From positions 1 through 6,466 of the forward strand of contig JAAYJP010000077.1 in NCBI GenBank assembly GCA_012522875.1: a DNA stretch of 6,466 bases, written 5' to 3'. Below, one piece after another: positions 1 through 6,336 of the stretch (position 1 is its first letter; every line of letters begins with the position of its first letter). The translations under genes and the position numbers were made by a program. The DNA comes from Clostridiales bacterium (GTDB lineage Bacteria > Bacillota > Clostridia > Christensenellales > Aristaeellaceae). Under the pieces are notes generated by a model. The model saw only the letters and a program-made list of their open reading frames with translations, had not been told where the DNA came from and made no database searches.

Positions 1-36
1 AAGGTGAAGCTGATCGATGCCCACACAGGAAAATGA
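1..36 (+). CDS. Possible C-terminal end of an upstream gene (partial)
   Basis: The first reading frame gives eleven residues (KVKLIDAHTGK) and then a TGA stop at 34-36. The peptide looks like ordinary protein, and G or C dominates the third codon positions in the first codons, as in the genes downstream. Nothing about function can be said from so short a tail. Frame 3 stays open to about position 110, but its translation is less protein-like, so frame 1 is preferred. The upstream gene could equally lie on the other strand or end before the window. Confidence 0.35.
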   Translation, partial: KVKLIDAHTGK

Positions 37-195
37 GTTCGCCTGGAATCGGGCAACCTGGGTTTCCTGTTCCCCGCGATCCGTTGGCCGCGATTGTATT
101 GTTATCATGACGGTGATTGCTGCTTTATCCTGAAAGGCCTTGTTATTCCGCTTGGTGCATGCGCCCTTCGAAAAACCAGACAATGCGCTTGTTCA
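37..195 (+). other. Upstream intergenic stretch without a recognisable gene
   Basis: No supported coding region is seen here. A 63-codon open frame starting with TTG at 94 lacks a ribosome site and gives a low-complexity, cysteine-rich translation, so it is not called. The 7-base word CCGCGAT occurs twice, at 74-80 and 88-94, and short inverted words (AACC/GGTT at 55-64) are present. There is no hairpin followed by a T-run that would mark a terminator for an upstream gene. Confidence 0.4.
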
Positions 196-224
196 TTTAC
201 TTTTCTTGTCCCCTATTGTATGAT
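196..224 (+). promoter_or_regulatory. Candidate sigma-70/sigma-A promoter for the glycan operon
   Basis: TTTACT at 196-201 matches 4 of 6 bases of the -35 consensus. It is separated by exactly 17 bases from TATGAT at 219-224, which matches 5 of 6 bases of the -10 consensus. Transcription would start near 231, giving a leader of about 50 bases before the TTG start at 282. An alternative pairing, TTGTTC at 189 with TATTGT at 214, needs a 19-base spacer and is weaker. This is a consensus match only. Confidence 0.45.
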
Positions 225-265
225 GCCGGGGCAAGAACAAATCCCGGATAACCCAAATTCCATCT

Positions 266-272
266 GGAAAGG
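266..272 (+). promoter_or_regulatory. Ribosome binding site supporting a TTG start
   Basis: GGAAAGG lies 9 bases before the TTG at 282. The same frame has a TAA stop at 249-251. The next in-frame ATG encodes residue 101, which would remove the membrane anchor and the first barrel strand. TTG at 282 is therefore the only start that keeps both a ribosome site and the N-terminal signal anchor. Confidence 0.6.
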
Positions 273-281
273 CATAGATTC

Positions 282-3200
282 TTGAAGCGAGTAATCGGAG
301 GGTTCCTGGCGCTGGTTGTTCTGCTGGGGCTTGTTTTTTTTGGAAGCAAATCCTACTTGTTTTCAATCGGGTTCAGCCAGCCGGTTTACACAAGCGATGC
401 CGGCATTTCCCTTGTCGCCCGGGTAACGGGCGATCGTTTCCAGATCCTGGATGCGCAGGGAGAGTGGCAGGACAGCTTTTTAGCCGGCGTCAACATTGGG
501 CTGGGAATCCCGGGATTCTTCCCGGGCGAATACGCGATCGGGCAAAGCACCTATTTCACGTGGTTTACACAAATTGCCCGGATGGGTGCCAATGTCATCC
601 GCGTATACACGCCCCAGGCGCCTGGATTCTATCAGGCGCTCTATGAGTACAATCGCCTGGCAGCTACCCCGCTGTATCTGCTTCAAGGCGTCTATATGGA
701 TGAAAACGATGTCCTGCATCATGCCGATGTCTTCGCGCCGGATTCCATCGTCATCAGGGACATGCGCCAGGATATCATTGACTGTGTCAACATGCTCCAC
801 GGTAACGCGGTCATCCTGGAGAGCCCCGGAAAGGCCTCCGGCGTTTACCGCTATGATGTGTCTCATTATGTGATTGGATGGATCCTGGGCATTGAGTGTG
901 AAGCCAAACTGGTAAATGGCACCAATGCGTCCCATCCTGATATCAACTCCTTTGAGGGCGAATATGTCTATGCGCGGGATGCTGCCCCTTTTGAGGTCTT
1001 TATCGCTCAAATGAAGGAACTTGCAATCTCCTATGAAACCGAACATTACCAAACACAGCGCCCGGTCGCCTTTTCCAACTGGGTAACCACTGATCCTCTG
1101 AACCACCCCAATGAGCCTGATGAAAGGGAAGACTCGGCACAGATCGATGTTGAAAGGATCAAAGCCAGGGACTCGTTCCTTCCCGGATTCTTCGCCTCCT
1201 ACCATGTCTATCCCTATTACCCGGATTTCTTGCGTTTTCCAAGCGGAAATCCCGAAACAGACGCCAACCCTTACCTGGCGTATCTGAAAACCCTGGTGGA
1301 TCACCATGCCATGCCGGTGCTGGTTTCCGAGTTTGGATTGCCCGGCTCCCGGGGCGTTACCCATGTCAATTCTCTCACAGGCCTAAACCAGGGCGGCCTT
1401 TCAGAACAGCAGGTCGGTCAGGGGCTGGTCAGCTTGCTGGATGATATCCGGTCCTCCGGCGCGATGGGCGGAGTCGTCTTTTCCTGGCAGGATGAATGGT
1501 TCAAACGGTCATGGAACACAATGGACTTTGACGACGCGAATGCCCGGCCCCGGTGGCATAACGTTCAGTCCAGTGAAGTGAACTTTGGGCTGACAGCCTA
1601 TGAGGCCTTTCCCTCCGTCCGGATCGACGGCAAGGATGGGGACTGGGCAGGCGGCAAAGACCTGGCGGGGGACGGCAGCCTGCTGGCCGCCTGGGATGAG
1701 GCGTTCCTTTATCTGCGCCTTGAACCGGATGACTTTGCCAAACACAAGTACATCATCCCCATTGACACGATACCCGGCCAGGGCAGTGCGTTTTTTGAGG
1801 ATACACGATTCAAACGGGACGCGGATTTTGTCCTTCTCCTGGATGGTATATCGGCCACCCGCCTCCTGGTTGACCCTTACTATGACCCAAACCATAAACT
1901 CTATGGCCCTTTGATGTATGGGCCTGAAGAGCTTGCCATTGCCAAGGAAACAGGAAAAGGCGTGTTCACGCTTGCCCGGCAGGTGATCAGCGGAGAACTC
2001 CACATGCCGGCAACCGGGCAAACAGTCCCCCCGCAGTTTTGGGACACCGGCACCATGCTATATGGCATTTCCAACCCGGACAGCGATGAATATGATTCGC
2101 GCGCCGATTTTTTCCAGGGCGACGGCTTTGTGGAGATACGGATTCCCTGGATGCTCCTCAACTTCGCGGATCCCTCCTCAGGCAAAATTCTGGACGATTT
2201 CCATGGCAGGGAAGGGTTTCCCCACAGGGTGATTCAGGAAGTGCATATCGGGTTTGGCAGGGAAGGGGCAGAACAGCCCATTGACATGCCCGCCTATACG
2301 CTGCCGCAATGGTCCATTGCCGCAGCGGCGCAGCGCTTCAAGCTATCCTATGATCTCCTGGGGGCAGCCTTCCCGGATTACGCCACCTACCCCATCAATA
2401 CGGACGCCGAAATGAGGGAAGCGGCGCGTTTACGGGATACGCGCTTGTTGTATGTGCGGTTTGAACAAGCGGTGAAGGTCTCTGATTTTGTCCTGATTTT
2501 GCTGGGGCTGACCCTTCTGCTGGCCGTATACCTTTTTCTGGTGCTGTTGGCAATCAACATCCGTTTGAACGCCATAACCCGCAAGGAGCGCAGTGAGTGG
2601 GAGAACCTGCGGTCCCTTCTTTGGCAGCCCAAGGAAGAAATCGAGAAAACTATCCATAAAGGCTACCTGTGCACCAGGGAGGGATTTGCCATGCTGGGCC
2701 GTTTTCTGGCCGTGGAATGCACCAATGACGGCGGCGCTCCGCTGGTTAGGATGCTGCGCCGCCAAGGGTGTGAGCCCTGCCTGAGCCAATTCCTGCACGA
2801 CAGGGACATCACGCTGTGCATTCTGGGGGTCAGGGTTGCCGGCCTGCTTCGCCTCAAGCAGCACAAGGCCCGCATCCTGCAGCTTATGAGAGACAACAGT
2901 GAAAACCTTGAGTTGCTCTATGCGGGTTTTATGGCGGTGTCGATGATGGGATCGCGCGCGGAGCTGGTATCCCTGTGCGGGCTGTTGGACTATACCAGGC
3001 ATCTGTCCTTCCGGAGGCTCAAGGAGATCCTTGGCGCCTATGCGGGAGACAAAGCAAACTTGTACAAAGATTTACTCAACTCTCCCGACCCATATATCAA
3101 GCGCATTGCCATCAAAAATATCGGCGATGAAGGCTTCGTGAAGCTTGCCGGCCGCCTGCTCCCGTTGCTTGAAACGGATGATGATAACTTGCGGCACGAT

Positions 3201-3530
3201 TTATTCCGTGCACTTGGGCAGCTCAGGTTTGCCCCTGCCGGAAGCGCTATTGCAGGAGCGCTGGAAAGCGACAGCTGGACACTTCGCAGCGTCGCGGTTA
3301 AGGCGCTGGCATCCATTGATGCAATGGCTTATTTGCCGCATCTCGTCCAGGGGCTCAAGGACAGGGACTGGTGGGTGCGCCTGAACAGCGCCAGGGAGCT
3401 TTCCAGCCATATCCCGGAGCAAAAACTGCGGGCCTTGATCCCCGGGCTGAATGACCGGTACGCGGCAGAAATCCTGGTTTTTGCAATCGATGAGAAAAAG
3501 CTTCTAAAAAGCAGAGGGACCGGGCAATGA
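282..3530 (+). CDS. Bitopic membrane protein: GH-A-like barrel, CBM9-like domain, cytoplasmic HEAT repeats
   Basis: Probable partner of the adjacent polysaccharide synthase. Residues 4-21 form a hydrophobic signal anchor after K2-R3. Residues 45-445 resemble a clan GH-A TIM barrel: GANVIRVYT at 103-110, WILGIE at 200-205 (compare WSLGNE of GH2, with E205 as candidate acid/base), YHVYPYYPD at 307-315, VLVSEFG at 346-352 (E350 as candidate nucleophile), and a strand-8 tryptophan in FSWQDEW at 400-406. Residues 446-690 look like a CBM9/DOMON-type beta domain, opening with IDGKDGDW and with WDEAFLYLRL at 471-480. Residues 735-760 form a second membrane helix followed by basic residues (RLNAITRKER). 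Residues 800-1065 contain HEAT-type helix pairs, clearest in four units of about 31 residues starting near 936, 967, 997 and 1029. The positive-inside rule puts residues 25-730 outside and the HEAT domain in the cytoplasm. The start is TTG. The stop overlaps the next gene's ATG, implying translational coupling. Substrate and true hydrolytic activity are unknown; the barrel could be a transglycosylase or a catalytically dead binding module. Confidence 0.8.
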   Translation: MKRVIGGFLALVVLLGLVFFGSKSYLFSIGFSQPVYTSDAGISLVARVTGDRFQILDAQGEWQDSFLAGVNIGLGIPGFFPGEYAIGQSTYFTWFTQIARMGANVIRVYTPQAPGFYQALYEYNRLAATPLYLLQGVYMDENDVLHHADVFAPDSIVIRDMRQDIIDCVNMLHGNAVILESPGKASGVYRYDVSHYVIGWILGIECEAKLVNGTNASHPDINSFEGEYVYARDAAPFEVFIAQMKELAISYETEHYQTQRPVAFSNWVTTDPLNHPNEPDEREDSAQIDVERIKARDSFLPGFFASYHVYPYYPDFLRFPSGNPETDANPYLAYLKTLVDHHAMPVLVSEFGLPGSRGVTHVNSLTGLNQGGLSEQQVGQGLVSLLDDIRSSGAMGGVVFSWQDEWFKRSWNTMDFDDANARPRWHNVQSSEVNFGLTAYEAFPSVRIDGKDGDWAGGKDLAGDGSLLAAWDEAFLYLRLEPDDFAKHKYIIPIDTIPGQGSAFFEDTRFKRDADFVLLLDGISATRLLVDPYYDPNHKLYGPLMYGPEELAIAKETGKGVFTLARQVISGELHMPATGQTVPPQFWDTGTMLYGISNPDSDEYDSRADFFQGDGFVEIRIPWMLLNFADPSSGKILDDFHGREGFPHRVIQEVHIGFGREGAEQPIDMPAYTLPQWSIAAAAQRFKLSYDLLGAAFPDYATYPINTDAEMREAARLRDTRLLYVRFEQAVKVSDFVLILLGLTLLLAVYLFLVLLAINIRLNAITRKERSEWENLRSLLWQPKEEIEKTIHKGYLCTREGFAMLGRFLAVECTNDGGAPLVRMLRRQGCEPCLSQFLHDRDITLCILGVRVAGLLRLKQHKARILQLMRDNSENLELLYAGFMAVSMMGSRAELVSLCGLLDYTRHLSFRRLKEILGAYAGDKANLYKDLLNSPDPYIKRIAIKNIGDEGFVKLAGRLLPLLETDDDNLRHDLFRALGQLRFAPAGSAIAGALESDSWTLRSVAVKALASIDAMAYLPHLVQGLKDRDWWVRLNSARELSSHIPEQKLRALIPGLNDRYAAEILVFAIDEKKLLKSRGTGQ
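3514..3530 (+). promoter_or_regulatory. Ribosome site and ATGA stop/start overlap
   Basis: GAGGG at 3514-3518 lies 8 bases before the ATG at 3527. The tetramer ATGA at 3527-3530 contains both the start of the glycosyltransferase and the stop of the preceding gene. Such overlaps usually mean translational coupling and matched output, which fits two subunits of one membrane complex. Confidence 0.75.
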
Positions 3531-4948
3531 GAGATGTGATCCATGGCATCCTTTTGTTCATCAACACCATCGCCCTGGCCTATATGGTCGGGATAACGCT
3601 TACCTACTTCGCGCAGATCCTGTTCTCGTCCAAGGCACTTGAGGAATATAACAAACAGCTGCGTTATTCCGATTACCGCCGCTATATCAGCTCATCCAAC
3701 ATGATTCCGGTCTCCCTGATCGTACCCGCGTACAATGAGGAAGCAACAGTCGTGCAGACCATCAAGAACCTGCTGAAGCTGGACTACCATGAGTACGAAA
3801 TCATCGTTGTCAATGACGGCTCAAAGGACGGCACCCTGGATCTCCTGCTGGAATCGTTCTCCATGGTCCCCATCGAACAGCCCTACCGGAAATCCGTACA
3901 AAACAAGCCTGTCCGCCGGGTATACCGAACGGCGCTGCACGAGAACCTGATTGTGGTGGACAAGGAAAACGGCGGTAAGGCGGACGCGCTCAACGCGGGC
4001 ATCAACTTTTCCCGCTACCCCGTGGTGGTCTCCATGGATGCTGATTCCGTGCTGGAGAAAAAGGCGCTCATCCGGATCCTGGGGCCCTTCCTGAAAGACC
4101 ACACCGTGGTGGCGGTTGGCGGCGTCGTGCGCATATCCAGCGGCTGTGTCATTGAGGATGGGGAAATCGTGGAGATCAATCTGCCCAAAAGCGTGCTGGG
4201 CAACCTGCAGACAGTCGAGTACCTCCGATCCTTTTTCACCGGACGCATTGGCGCCGCGTCCATGGAGATGCTGCTGATCATATCCGGCGCGTTTGGCGCT
4301 TTTCGCAAGGACGCACTGGTGGCGGTGGGCGGCTACACCACCAACTGCATCGGGGAAGACATGGAGGTGGTGGTGAAAATCCACCGCGTGATGCGGGACG
4401 CGGGAAAACCCTACAAAATCATATTCCTGCCGGACCCCATTTGCTGGACGCAGCCTCCTGAGAACCTCCGGGACCTCTACAAGCAGCGCAAGCGGTGGCA
4501 GATTGGCCTCATCAATGTGCTCCTGCGCCACAAGGACATGGCATTTAATCCGAAATACGGCAAGACCGGCATGGTCATGCTGCCGTATTACTGGATATTT
4601 GAGTTTATCGGCCCGATTTTTGAAACACTGGGCTATATCCTGATTCCAATATCCTGGTGGCTGGGCATTATCGGCTGGCCGTTCATCGCCTTTTTCTTCC
4701 TGCTGGTGGTCATGATCGGGCTGATCCTCTCCATGGGGGCCATCATGCAGGAGAGTTACGCCATGCGCAAATTCCCAAAAATGCGCCATCTGCTGATCAT
4801 GAGCGGCTACGCACTGCTGGATAACTTCGGGTTCCGCCAGTTCAACACCATCATCCGCTTTATCGGTGCCCTCAGGTACCGCCAGGGCAAGGAGTCCTGG
4901 GGCAGCATGCAGCGCAGGAAATTTTCGGGGAAATCTTCAGGAAAATGA
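3527..4948 (+). CDS. Processive family 2 glycosyltransferase (membrane polysaccharide synthase)
   Basis: Predicted to transfer sugar from a nucleotide-sugar donor to a growing polysaccharide at the cytoplasmic face and help pass it through the membrane. The GT-A fold motifs appear in order: PAYNEE at 67-72, VNDGSKDGT at 95-103 (nucleotide-binding D97), NGGKADALN at 148-156, MDADS at 170-174 (metal-binding DxD, D171 and D173), SGAFGAFRK at 253-261, GED at 276-278 (candidate catalytic base D278) and QRKRW at 320-324, the Q-x-x-R-W signature of processive synthases such as cellulose, chitin, hyaluronan and PgaC-type enzymes. Membrane segments lie at about 6-32, 349-373 and 376-402, with a further hydrophobic stretch near 421-446. 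The tail (about 450-473) is strongly basic. Its 473-residue length is normal for a PgaC/HAS-like enzyme; no PilZ domain is present, so c-di-GMP control through this chain is not indicated. A longer-than-usual link (about 104-145) separates the DGS and NGGKADALN motifs. The polymer made cannot be read from the sequence. Confidence 0.92.
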   Translation: MRDVIHGILLFINTIALAYMVGITLTYFAQILFSSKALEEYNKQLRYSDYRRYISSSNMIPVSLIVPAYNEEATVVQTIKNLLKLDYHEYEIIVVNDGSKDGTLDLLLESFSMVPIEQPYRKSVQNKPVRRVYRTALHENLIVVDKENGGKADALNAGINFSRYPVVVSMDADSVLEKKALIRILGPFLKDHTVVAVGGVVRISSGCVIEDGEIVEINLPKSVLGNLQTVEYLRSFFTGRIGAASMEMLLIISGAFGAFRKDALVAVGGYTTNCIGEDMEVVVKIHRVMRDAGKPYKIIFLPDPICWTQPPENLRDLYKQRKRWQIGLINVLLRHKDMAFNPKYGKTGMVMLPYYWIFEFIGPIFETLGYILIPISWWLGIIGWPFIAFFFLLVVMIGLILSMGAIMQESYAMRKFPKMRHLLIMSGYALLDNFGFRQFNTIIRFIGALRYRQGKESWGSMQRRKFSGKSSGK

Positions 4949-4976
4949 CCGGCTTTTTCCCGCTGCCTCCCGAAAC

Positions 4977-4998
4977 AGGCGTCGTTTTTCGCCTTTTC
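4977..4998 (+). terminator. Weak candidate terminator after the glycan operon
   Basis: The inverted words AGGCG (4977-4981) and CGCCT (4990-4994) can form a 5-base-pair stem around an 8-base loop rich in T. A short T-run follows (4994-4997), then C. It starts 29 bases after the glycosyltransferase stop, which is the right place for an intrinsic terminator. The stem is short, so efficiency would be low, and it may be only partly functional or a chance structure. Confidence 0.3.
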
Positions 4999-5114
4999 TC
5001 CGGCCAATGCGCCCTCCCCATAGTCAAGGATGTGAAAGCGCCCTCTCCCCGCGGGTTATCCGCACATAAGCAATCCTAAAACAGCATGGTTGATCAGGCA
5101 TTCTGGCTAATAAA

Positions 5115-5134
5115 GAAGGCCTCCGCGAGGCTTC
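5115..5134. other. Intergenic hairpin with one bulged base
   Basis: GAAGGCCTC at 5115-5123 pairs with GAGGCTTC at 5127-5134 through 8 base pairs with a single bulged G and a CGC loop. No T-run follows on the + strand. On the - strand the stem would be followed by TTTATT, a terminator-like tail, but no - strand gene is visible here. It could be a transcript-end processing structure or an inefficient terminator; its role is unassigned. Confidence 0.4.
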
Positions 5135-5169
5135 CCGGAAATGGGTATGTGGCAAATGGCAAAAAATGC

Positions 5170-5198
5170 TTGCGCAATCGATTCCATTGTGATAGGAT
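5170..5198 (+). promoter_or_regulatory. Candidate extended -10 promoter of the LacI-family gene
   Basis: TTGCGC at 5170-5175 has the TTG of a -35 box. After exactly 17 bases comes TAGGAT at 5193-5198 (4 of 6 of the -10 consensus). TGA at 5190-5192 immediately precedes it and supplies the extended -10 TGn element, which compensates for a poor -35. The start of transcription would be near 5205, leaving a leader of just over 20 bases. The candidate operator falls between the two boxes. Confidence 0.5.
5173..5186. promoter_or_regulatory. Candidate LacI-family operator overlapping the regulator's promoter
   Basis: The 14-mer CGCAATCGATTCCA fits the general LacI/GalR-family pattern TGNAANCGNTTNCA at 9 of 10 fixed positions (first T replaced by C). 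Its core AATCGATT (5176-5183) is a perfect palindrome around the central CG into which this family's hinge leucine inserts. A second perfect palindrome, TTGCGCAA (5170-5177), overlaps it. Lying between the -35 and -10 boxes, a bound repressor would block RNA polymerase, so autorepression is inferred. The match to the protein is by family pattern only. Confidence 0.5.
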
Positions 5199-5217
5199 GC
5201 CCTCAGAAAAACTGATC

Positions 5218-5223
5218 GGGGAG
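5218..5223 (+). promoter_or_regulatory. Ribosome binding site of the LacI-family gene
   Basis: GGGGAG ends 4 bases before the ATG at 5228, which is closer than usual. The start is still the best one because it places the helix-turn-helix at the expected distance (about residue 8) from the N-terminus, and the next in-frame ATG (residue 27) falls inside the recognition helix. Confidence 0.55.
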
Positions 5224-5227
5224 CCTT

Positions 5228-6238
5228 ATGAACAAGCAAAAGCCCGTTCGGCTCAGGGATTTGGCGTTTGAGCTGAATCTGTCGGTCTCCACCGTCTCCC
5301 GCGCGATGAGCGGGAAAGGACGCATCAGCGATAAAACTCGGGCAAGAGTGCTGAAGGCTATCAAGAAGAGCAACTACACCCCCAATGATGTGGCCAGATC
5401 CCTGCGTATGCAAAACGCCATGAGCATCGGCATCATCGTGACCGACATCACTAACAGCTTCTTCGCCTCCGTGATCAAAGGCGCCCAGAGCGTCAGCCGG
5501 GAAAAGGGATATTCCATCCTGCTGAGCAACTCGGATGAAAACATCCTCTACGAGGCGGAAGCCATGCAGCTGATGCTGGAGAAACAGGTTTCCGGGCTGA
5601 TCCTGGCCTCGGTCGGCAACAACGGGCCCAGAATTGACCAGTTCCGCAGCCTGAACATCCCCATCGTTTTTATCGACAACACACCGGAGCCCATCACCTC
5701 GTTTGATTCCGTCTCCACCGATAACCACAAGGCAGCTTATTGCCTGACCACCCGGTTGATCGAAAAAGGCTACAGGGAGATTGGCATGATTACCGGCCCA
5801 CTCAACCAATCCAGCGGAAGGCAGCGCTATGAAGGCTTTCAAAGCGCCATGAATGAGCATGGCGCTCCGCTGCGGGCTGAGTGGATCAGGGAAGGGGATT
5901 TCCAGATGGAAAGCGGCATGGTGCTGATGCGCCGGATCCTTGAGACGGCCCGGCCGCCAAGGGCCGTTATCATCAGCAACAACTATATGACTTATGGCGC
6001 CGCAAAAACCATCAAACGGATGGGGAAATCGATTCCGGATGATGTGGCCCTGGCTTCCTTTGATACGGACGACCCCACCTCGCTCTCTTCTCCCACCATC
6101 GCCTCCATGAACCAGCCCGCGGTGGAAATCGGAACAAAGGCGGCAGAAATATTGATCAACCGCCTGACAGCCAAGCAGCCCCTCCCCCATGCCAACCTGG
6201 TGCTGGAACCGGTATTCACCGACGGGGATTCCTGGTAA
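5228..6238 (+). CDS. LacI/GalR-family transcriptional regulator
   Basis: A cytoplasmic DNA-binding regulator that senses a small ligand, usually a sugar. Residues 8-29 are the helix-turn-helix (RLRDLAFELNLSVSTVSRAM, with the family signature S-T-V-S-R at 21-25). Residues 51-61 form the hinge helix (TPNDVARSLRM), whose L59 is the minor-groove leucine expected at a central CG step. The rest is a periplasmic-binding-protein-like sensor: SIGIIVTDITNSFFA at 66-80, GLILAS at 123-128, VSTDNHKAA at 162-170, RQRYEGF at 198-204, SFDTDD at 277-282 and IASMNQPAVEIG at 291-302. At 336 residues it is full length for the family. It lies just upstream of a sugar ABC ATPase, which suggests it is that importer's local regulator. 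The ligand cannot be named; the TNSFFA and SFDTDD segments fit a monosaccharide sensor, but that is inference. It could also act globally, as CcpA does, although its position argues for a local role. Confidence 0.93.
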   Translation: MNKQKPVRLRDLAFELNLSVSTVSRAMSGKGRISDKTRARVLKAIKKSNYTPNDVARSLRMQNAMSIGIIVTDITNSFFASVIKGAQSVSREKGYSILLSNSDENILYEAEAMQLMLEKQVSGLILASVGNNGPRIDQFRSLNIPIVFIDNTPEPITSFDSVSTDNHKAAYCLTTRLIEKGYREIGMITGPLNQSSGRQRYEGFQSAMNEHGAPLRAEWIREGDFQMESGMVLMRRILETARPPRAVIISNNYMTYGAAKTIKRMGKSIPDDVALASFDTDDPTSLSSPTIASMNQPAVEIGTKAAEILINRLTAKQPLPHANLVLEPVFTDGDSW

Positions 6239-6256
6239 TCAGCCCCTGAAAACGCA

Positions 6257-6293
6257 TTGTTTCTTGGCAATAAGAAAAGGATAAACGATTGCT
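6257..6293 (+). promoter_or_regulatory. Possible promoter and weak operator-like site before the ABC importer gene
   Basis: TTGTTT at 6257-6262 and GATAAA at 6280-6285 are spaced by 17 bases and match 3 of 6 and 4 of 6 consensus bases. The 14-mer starting at 6280 (GATAAACGATTGCT) shares the AA-n-CGATT-n-C core of the candidate operator upstream of the regulator but matches only 7 of 10 fixed positions of the family pattern. The half-site TGAAAACG at 6247-6254 is perfect on the left side only. No terminator is seen after the regulator, so read-through from it is equally possible. Confidence 0.25.
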
Positions 6294-6324
6294 CTCGCGC
6301 GAAACCGGGTGATGCCCAGGACAC

Positions 6325-6329
6325 AGGAG
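6325..6329 (+). promoter_or_regulatory. Ribosome binding site of the ABC ATPase gene
   Basis: AGGAG lies 7 bases before the ATG at 6337, a near-ideal Shine-Dalgarno site. It fixes the start of the truncated gene that follows. Confidence 0.65.
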
Positions 6330-6336
6330 ACGGCAA

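Noticed and set aside
74..94. Repeated CCGCGAT word as a possible regulator site
   Set aside because: Seven bases repeated once in GC-rich DNA is weak, and it lies more than 100 bases before the candidate promoter.
94..285. 63-codon open frame starting with TTG upstream of the glycan operon
   Set aside because: No ribosome site, cysteine-rich low-complexity translation with no motif, and it overlaps the candidate promoter and the start of the well-supported next gene.
480..1364. 294-codon open frame on the - strand opposite the barrel domain
   Set aside because: Antisense shadow; the + strand frame carries recognisable glycoside-hydrolase motifs in the same bases.
3821..4789. 322-codon open frame on the - strand opposite the glycosyltransferase
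   Set aside because: Mirror of a conserved GT2 coding sequence; histidine-rich, motif-free translation.
5051..5063. GCGG-GTTAT-CCGC mini-hairpin as a terminator
   Set aside because: Only four base pairs and no T-run after it.
5024..6190. 388-codon open frame on the - strand opposite the LacI-family gene
   Set aside because: It is fully antisense to a gene with a clear family signature; its His/Gly/Asp-rich composition is what a reverse frame of GC-biased codons produces, and no ribosome site or motif was seen.
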